Shown in pieces: positions 59,950 through 64,000 of a DNA stretch of 64,000 bases. The stretch is from the NCBI GenBank assembly GCA_965200535.1, contig CBDAUF010000002.1, forward strand, positions 1,178,001 through 1,242,000, in the 5' to 3' direction. Position 1 is the stretch's first letter; each line of letters opens with the position of its first letter. Below the pieces are notes generated by a model. The model did not search any database and was not told where the DNA came from. It was given only the letters and a program-made list of their open reading frames with translations. A program made the position numbers and the translations under genes. This DNA comes from MPNO01 sp965200535 (GTDB taxonomy: Bacteria > Pseudomonadota > Alphaproteobacteria > MPNO01).

Positions 59950-62696
59950 TGGCCGAGCCGCTCGATGATCGCCGGCACGTGGACCTGGTCGGTCTTGTAA
60001 TTGCCGGTCAGCGCGTACATCACCCAGTTGACCCCGAAACGGTAGGCCATTTCGCGCTGGATTTCGCCGTTCGGGACCACGGGGAACATCGGTGCGCCGC
60101 TGCGGTCCACGGCCCAGGCGCCGGCCCAGTCGTTGGAGCCCACGACCACGGACGAGACGCCGTCGTTGTGGCGGCCGCCGCGCCGTTCCACCCAGACCCG
60201 CCCGCCTGTCCAGCGGCCGGGGAAATCGCCCAGCAGGTAGAACGCCTTGGTCAGCACATGGTCGCGCGGCACCGGGATCAGCGCCGAGATGTCGAGCCCG
60301 CGAAGGAGGCGCTGGAGATGGGCGTTCGGCGCGGGCACGAACGCAGCCATGAATTCGCTGGGCTCGCGGGTGTCGAACAGGATCGTCCCGCCGCTCCGCA
60401 GATAGCGGTTGAGTTTCTCCAGCGCGCCGTCGGAAAGCGGCCGCTGGCGGGATGAAACGGCCCAGTAGAGCAGGGGAAAGAACGCGAGCTCGTCGCGCTC
60501 GACGTCGATGCCGAGCGGGTCGCCGGGCTCCACCGAGGTGCGCTGCCGCAGCACCCGGGAAAGCCCGCTGAGCCCCGCGTGCGCCGCATCGTCGGCCGAA
60601 CGGTCGCCGGTAATCACGTAGGCAAGGCGGGTTTCCAGCGTGGCCTGCAGCGCCCGCACATCCGGCCCTCCCGGGACCGGCGAGGATGTCTGGGCGTCTG
60701 CGGGCCGTCCGCCGGCGAACACGGCGAGGGCGAGGACTGCAGCCGCGCCCGCAACCGCCCCGGTCCGGCGGAACCGCACGAGGCCGCGCATGACCAGGCC
60801 GATCGCGGTGTCGAGGATCGCCAGCAGCAGGGCGGCCAGCAACAGCCACGGCGCGAGCGAAATCACCGCGCCGTCCGCGCGGTAGCCGAGCCGGGTCACG
60901 CCCTCGGGCAGCGGGCCGAGCGCTGCAAGCGTCTCGATACCCGCCGCGAGGTTGAGCGCCTGGCGCGCGGTGTCGTTGCCGTAGTACCCGGGCGGCGACG
61001 TCGGTCCGGGCACCGGTTTCACCTCGGCGAGCGGCGAAATGGGGGCGGCCCGCGCCGGCGGATCGCCGAGCGTCCCGAACCCGTCAAGCGTCTGGAGCGG
61101 CGGCAGGCTCTTCCTCGAATCCTCGCCGATGACCCCTTGCGACAGGTCGACGATCCGCCGCAAGAGCTCGACGAAGAGGCCTGAAATCGGCAGGTTCGAC
61201 CACTCCGGATCGGCGGTGACGTGGACCAGAACCAGCCAGCCCCGCCCGTTTCGCTCCGCCGTGATCAAGGGGGTTCCGTCGCCGAGGCGCGCCCAGGTCT
61301 TCTCGTTCAACTGGAGCGATGGTTCGGCCAGCACCTGGCGCCGGACGCGGATATCGCCCGGTATCTCGAGGCCGTAGAACGGGCTCGCTTCGCCGAACGG
61401 GGCAAGGCGCGCGGGCGCGGTCCAGGAGAGCGCGCCGCCGAACGCGCGTCCGCCGCTGCGCAGCTTGACCGGGAGCAGCGTGTCGGCGTTGCTGGCGAGC
61501 CGGGGGCCGGAAAAGCGTACGATCACGCCGCCGCGTTCGACCCAGGCGCCGAGCCGTTCCGCCTGTTCGCCGCTGAGCCGGCCGACATCGGCGAGGACGA
61601 TAACCGAATAGGGCTTGTCGACAAGTTCGCCGATGGTGCCGCGGTCGACCTGGCTGAACGGCTCCAGTGCGCGCTGGAGATAGTGGAGTGCGCTCAGCAG
61701 CGGCTGGTCGGTGTCGGCCGTGCCGCCCGAAACGAGCCCGACCGGCCGCCGCCGCCACCGCTCGTCGAGCAGGAATGTTCCCGCCGCGGTGTTCTCGTCC
61801 TCGATCTCGATGCGGGCGATCACGTTCCTCAGGCGCCCGGGCAGCGCGATGCGCACGCCGCTCCGCCGTTCGCCTTCCCCGAATGCCACCCGCTCCCGCG
61901 CCAGCACGCGGCCGTCCTCCGCGACCGCGCGGACACGGCGTTCGGTCCGGCTCCCGCCGTCCGCACGATCGACGGCAGCCTCGATCCCGTCCCGGTCGCC
62001 GCGGATCACGCGGAGCAGCAACGGGGTTTCCGGGGCCTCGGGCGCGACCACGTCGAGGCTGCCGAGGCGTTGCAGGCGCCGCGCGAGCTCCTGCGTCCTT
62101 GCGGTCTCGAGCCCGTCCGAGAACCAGACAACATGCGGCGAGCCGTCCGCGGGGAGCGCTTCCGCGGCCGCGAGAACCGCAGCGTGGTCCGGTCCCCAGG
62201 GGACCGGCTCCACCGTGCGCAGGATTTCGCGCGCATCCTCCGCCGGCATCGGATCGGAGAAGGCGACGGGTTCGCCGCCGGCGCCCGGCGCCGTCGTCGC
62301 GATCCGCACCGCCCGGTTGTCGCGCTCCGCCTGGTCGAGGCGCTCGTTCCACGCCGCCGCCCGCTTCTGCCAGCCGCGCGCCGCCGACCAGCCGTTGTCG
62401 ACGACGAGGATGAGCGGCCCGGAACCGCGCAAGCCCTCTGTCGGGTTGAGCACCGGGCCGGCCAGGGCGAGAATGACGAGGACAGCGATCAGGCTGCGCA
62501 GGACGATCAGCCAGAGGGGGGTGCGGGCGGACGATTCCTCCGGCGAGCCGAGGCCGAGAACAATGCGGATCGGCGGGAACGCGATGAGGCGGGGCGACGG
62601 CGGGGTGACGCGGAGCAGCCACCAGATCAACGGCAGGGAGAGACCCGCGAGCAAAAGCCAGGGAGCGGCGAAACCGAGCGCGCCGAGGCCCGGCAC
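59946..62696 (-). CDS. BatA-like/DUF4159 membrane protein
   Basis: 916 residues from GTG 62696. The BatA N-terminal domain (1-85, with two helices, AFPPIRIVLGLG) is followed by a VWA-like segment (LILVVDNGWSAARG), a beta-rich middle, more helices near residues 615-675 and a DUF4159 C-terminal domain (about 690-916, with LFDTREPSEFMAAF and WVMYALTGNYKTDQ). Such proteins form a four-gene operon with MoxR, DUF58 and a VWA protein in many alphaproteobacteria. The exact role is not established. It follows DUF58 by 4 bases. Confidence 0.84.
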   Translation of the reverse strand: MPGLGALGFAAPWLLLAGLSLPLIWWLLRVTPPSPRLIAFPPIRIVLGLGSPEESSARTPLWLIVLRSLIAVLVILALAGPVLNPTEGLRGSGPLILVVDNGWSAARGWQKRAAAWNERLDQAERDNRAVRIATTAPGAGGEPVAFSDPMPAEDAREILRTVEPVPWGPDHAAVLAAAEALPADGSPHVVWFSDGLETARTQELARRLQRLGSLDVVAPEAPETPLLLRVIRGDRDGIEAAVDRADGGSRTERRVRAVAEDGRVLARERVAFGEGERRSGVRIALPGRLRNVIARIEIEDENTAAGTFLLDERWRRRPVGLVSGGTADTDQPLLSALHYLQRALEPFSQVDRGTIGELVDKPYSVIVLADVGRLSGEQAERLGAWVERGGVIVRFSGPRLASNADTLLPVKLRSGGRAFGGALSWTAPARLAPFGEASPFYGLEIPGDIRVRRQVLAEPSLQLNEKTWARLGDGTPLITAERNGRGWLVLVHVTADPEWSNLPISGLFVELLRRIVDLSQGVIGEDSRKSLPPLQTLDGFGTLGDPPARAAPISPLAEVKPVPGPTSPPGYYGNDTARQALNLAAGIETLAALGPLPEGVTRLGYRADGAVISLAPWLLLAALLLAILDTAIGLVMRGLVRFRRTGAVAGAAAVLALAVFAGGRPADAQTSSPVPGGPDVRALQATLETRLAYVITGDRSADDAAHAGLSGLSRVLRQRTSVEPGDPLGIDVERDELAFFPLLYWAVSSRQRPLSDGALEKLNRYLRSGGTILFDTREPSEFMAAFVPAPNAHLQRLLRGLDISALIPVPRDHVLTKAFYLLGDFPGRWTGGRVWVERRGGRHNDGVSSVVVGSNDWAGAWAVDRSGAPMFPVVPNGEIQREMAYRFGVNWVMYALTGNYKTDQVHVPAIIERLGQ

Positions 62697-62700
62697 GCGA

Positions 62701-63615
62701 TCAGACCCTCGACGGCGCGAGCGCCCCGTAGAGGGCGAGCAGCGCTGTCTGCGGCGGCCGGTCCGTGACGTGTACGGCGAAGGTCCAGCCGAGCAAGCGT
62801 GCGAGCCCTTCCAGGCTCTCGCGGTGCCGGCGCAGCGCCGCTTCGTAGTCCTCGCGGATGCTGCCGACGCGGCCGATCACGATGTCGCCTTCCCTCTCCA
62901 TCCCCTCGAACCGGATGCGCCCGTCATAGGGAAGCGACAGTTCGGCCGGGTCCAGCACCTGCACCAGGTGGCCGGTGACGCCCATGGACGCGAACCCGCG
63001 GACGGTTTCCTCGATCTCCGCGACGGGTGAGAGCATGTCGCCGACGAGCACCACTCGGGCGTAGCGGCGCAGCGGCTCGAGCGGCGGCAGGCTGCGCTCT
63101 TCCCGCGACCCCGACACCAGGTGTTCGGCAAACCGTTCGAGGGCGGCGCGGCCGTTGTCCGGAGTCGCGCCGGAGCCCAGGAAGGCGACCTGTTCGCCGC
63201 CGCGGACGAGAAGGATCGCCGCGGCCAGAGCCAGCACCGCGGCGCGGTGCAGCTTGTCGGGCCAGTCCCCGCCCGAACGGAAATGCATCGAGGGCGAGCC
63301 GTCGCTCCAGATCCAGACGCTCTGGGCGGCTTCCCACTCGGTCTCGCGCACATAGGCGAAACGCGACTTCGCCGTCTGCCGCCAGTCGATGGATTGCGCC
63401 GCATCGCCCGGCTGATACTGGCGAAACTGCCAGAAGGTATCTCCCTGGCCGACCCGCCGCCGGCCGTGGATGCCGGGGATCACCGACGATGCGATCCGGT
63501 CGGCCTCGACCATCAGGTCGGGGATCGGGGCGGCCGCCTCTTCGGCGCCGCGGCGGAGTACCCTTCGGGCGCGGTTCGCCTCGATGTCGAAGCTCTCTAG
63601 CCGAGGGGTTCGCAC
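62701..63615 (-). CDS. DUF58-family protein
   Basis: 304 residues from GTG 63615, overlapping the MoxR gene by 19 bases. It contains the DUF58 signature (GIHGRRRVGQGDTFWQFRQYQPGDAAQSIDWRQTAKS), about residues 48-86, followed by a VWA-like half with WIWSDGSPSMHF (D-x-S-x-S metal site) and VVLVGDMLSPVAEIEE. It is thought to work with the MoxR AAA ATPase, which uses VWA proteins as substrates or adaptors (family knowledge). Confidence 0.9.
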   Translation of the reverse strand: MRTPRLESFDIEANRARRVLRRGAEEAAAPIPDLMVEADRIASSVIPGIHGRRRVGQGDTFWQFRQYQPGDAAQSIDWRQTAKSRFAYVRETEWEAAQSVWIWSDGSPSMHFRSGGDWPDKLHRAAVLALAAAILLVRGGEQVAFLGSGATPDNGRAALERFAEHLVSGSREERSLPPLEPLRRYARVVLVGDMLSPVAEIEETVRGFASMGVTGHLVQVLDPAELSLPYDGRIRFEGMEREGDIVIGRVGSIREDYEAALRRHRESLEGLARLLGWTFAVHVTDRPPQTALLALYGALAPSRV

Positions 63616-64000
63616 AGTCTTGCAATGATGTCGTCGACGGTGATCCCGTCGGCGCGGGCGGCGAAGGTGACCGCCATGCGGTGGCGCAACACCGGGGGGG
63701 CGAGGGCGAGAACATCGTCGAGGGACGGCGCCAGACGGCCGTCCAGCAAGGCGCGTGCGCGGCTCGCCAGCATCAGCGCCTGGCTCGCGCGCGGGCCGGG
63801 CCCCCAGGCGACCTGGCGCTGCAACTCGGGCGAATCGGCGGTATCGGGCCGGCCGCGCCGGACCAGATCGAGTATCGCGCTGACCACCGATTCGCCGACC
63901 GGGATCGCACGCACCAGCCTCTGCGCCGCGCGCAGCTCCTCGCCGGTGAGCACCCGTTCCGCCGTTTCCGCCGCCGCGCCGGTGGTTGCGATCAGCATCC
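63597..64000 (-). CDS. MoxR-type AAA ATPase, C-terminal part (truncated by window edge)
   Basis: About 134 C-terminal residues are visible on the minus strand; the Walker A and B motifs lie beyond the right edge. The lid region is recognisable: EELRAAQRLVRAIPVGESVV, ILDLVRRGRPDT, WGPGPRASQALMLASRARALLDGR and the end LAPPVLRHRMAVTFAARADGITVDDIIARL, as in MoxR proteins. It is the first visible gene of the MoxR-DUF58-BatA-VWA operon, and stop TAG (63597-63599) lies inside the DUF58 start. Confidence 0.88.
   Translation of the reverse strand, partial: MLIATTGAAAETAERVLTGEELRAAQRLVRAIPVGESVVSAILDLVRRGRPDTADSPELQRQVAWGPGPRASQALMLASRARALLDGRLAPSLDDVLALAPPVLRHRMAVTFAARADGITVDDIIARLCEPLG

Noticed and set aside
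57868..60849. Longer version (993 residues) of the VWA/amidotransferase-like protein.
   Set aside because: The extra N-terminus lies inside the BatA-like gene in another frame; ATG 59949 with the ATGA overlap is better supported.

Overview
The window is high-GC DNA from what is most likely an alphaproteobacterium of the Rhodospirillales type. This is inferred from gene content: a chorismate mutase-hisC-tyrC block divergent from metX-metW, a COQ7-type ubiquinone hydroxylase, two tripartite TRAP transporters, CoxL-like molybdoenzyme subunits, and many luciferase-like (LLM) and TIM-barrel amidohydrolase genes. No taxonomic marker (rRNA or ribosomal protein) lies in the window. Genes are tightly packed with frequent ATGA/GTGA overlaps and many GTG starts.

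Layout. 1-7.8 kb: the end of a short-chain dehydrogenase, a TRAP transporter split over both strands, a Gfo/Idh oxidoreductase, a cupin and an orphan molybdopterin subunit. 7.8-15.9 kb: a core metabolic block (gloB, a methyltransferase, metX-metW, and the aromatic amino-acid/histidine genes aroQ-like-hisC-tyrC), with two apparently overlapping divergent promoters around 11250, then a DMT exporter and a ChaC-like cyclotransferase. 16-19 kb: an ADP-forming acyl-CoA synthetase and a feruloyl-CoA hydratase/lyase-like enzyme, resembling a ferA-ferB hydroxycinnamate module. 19.2-22.5 kb: a zinc-uptake cluster (His-rich porin, ZnuA-like and ZnuB-like proteins) behind a Zur-box-like site, without an ATPase gene. 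22.5-31.5 kb: a universal stress protein, an amidase and M20 peptidase, LLM oxidoreductase, alpha/beta hydrolase, amidohydrolase, a two-subunit Rieske oxygenase and a small zinc-ribbon protein. 31.7-41.5 kb: a complete TRAP operon, a deaminase-like amidohydrolase, a frameshifted J-domain gene, a DMT transporter, a second orphan molybdopterin subunit and a second LLM enzyme.

41.6-45.3 kb stands out. Three translationally coupled genes on the minus strand, of visibly lower GC, encode a four-helix coiled-coil membrane protein, a membrane-anchored VWA-like protein and a MotB-like-anchored coiled-coil protein. The middle gene is broken by an in-frame amber codon and a later frame change. Upstream lies a decayed IS5-family transposase. 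This is the best candidate here for an undescribed system, although this copy looks partly decayed.

45.3-64 kb: a third LLM enzyme, tRNA-Leu(CAA), yqaA-dsbB-coq7, a four-gene minus-strand catabolic operon (amidohydrolase, cytochrome P450, BisC-like molybdoenzyme, quinone reductase) behind a recognisable promoter and dyad, a metallo-beta-lactamase-fold hydrolase followed by two tandem FlK-like hotdog proteins, msrA, a phytanoyl-CoA-dioxygenase-like gene, a 43-residue membrane peptide, and the MoxR-DUF58-BatA-VWA operon that runs off the right edge.

Taken together, the accessory genes suggest oxidative and hydrolytic catabolism of imported organic acids and aromatic or xenobiotic-like compounds. 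Substrates cannot be named from sequence alone.
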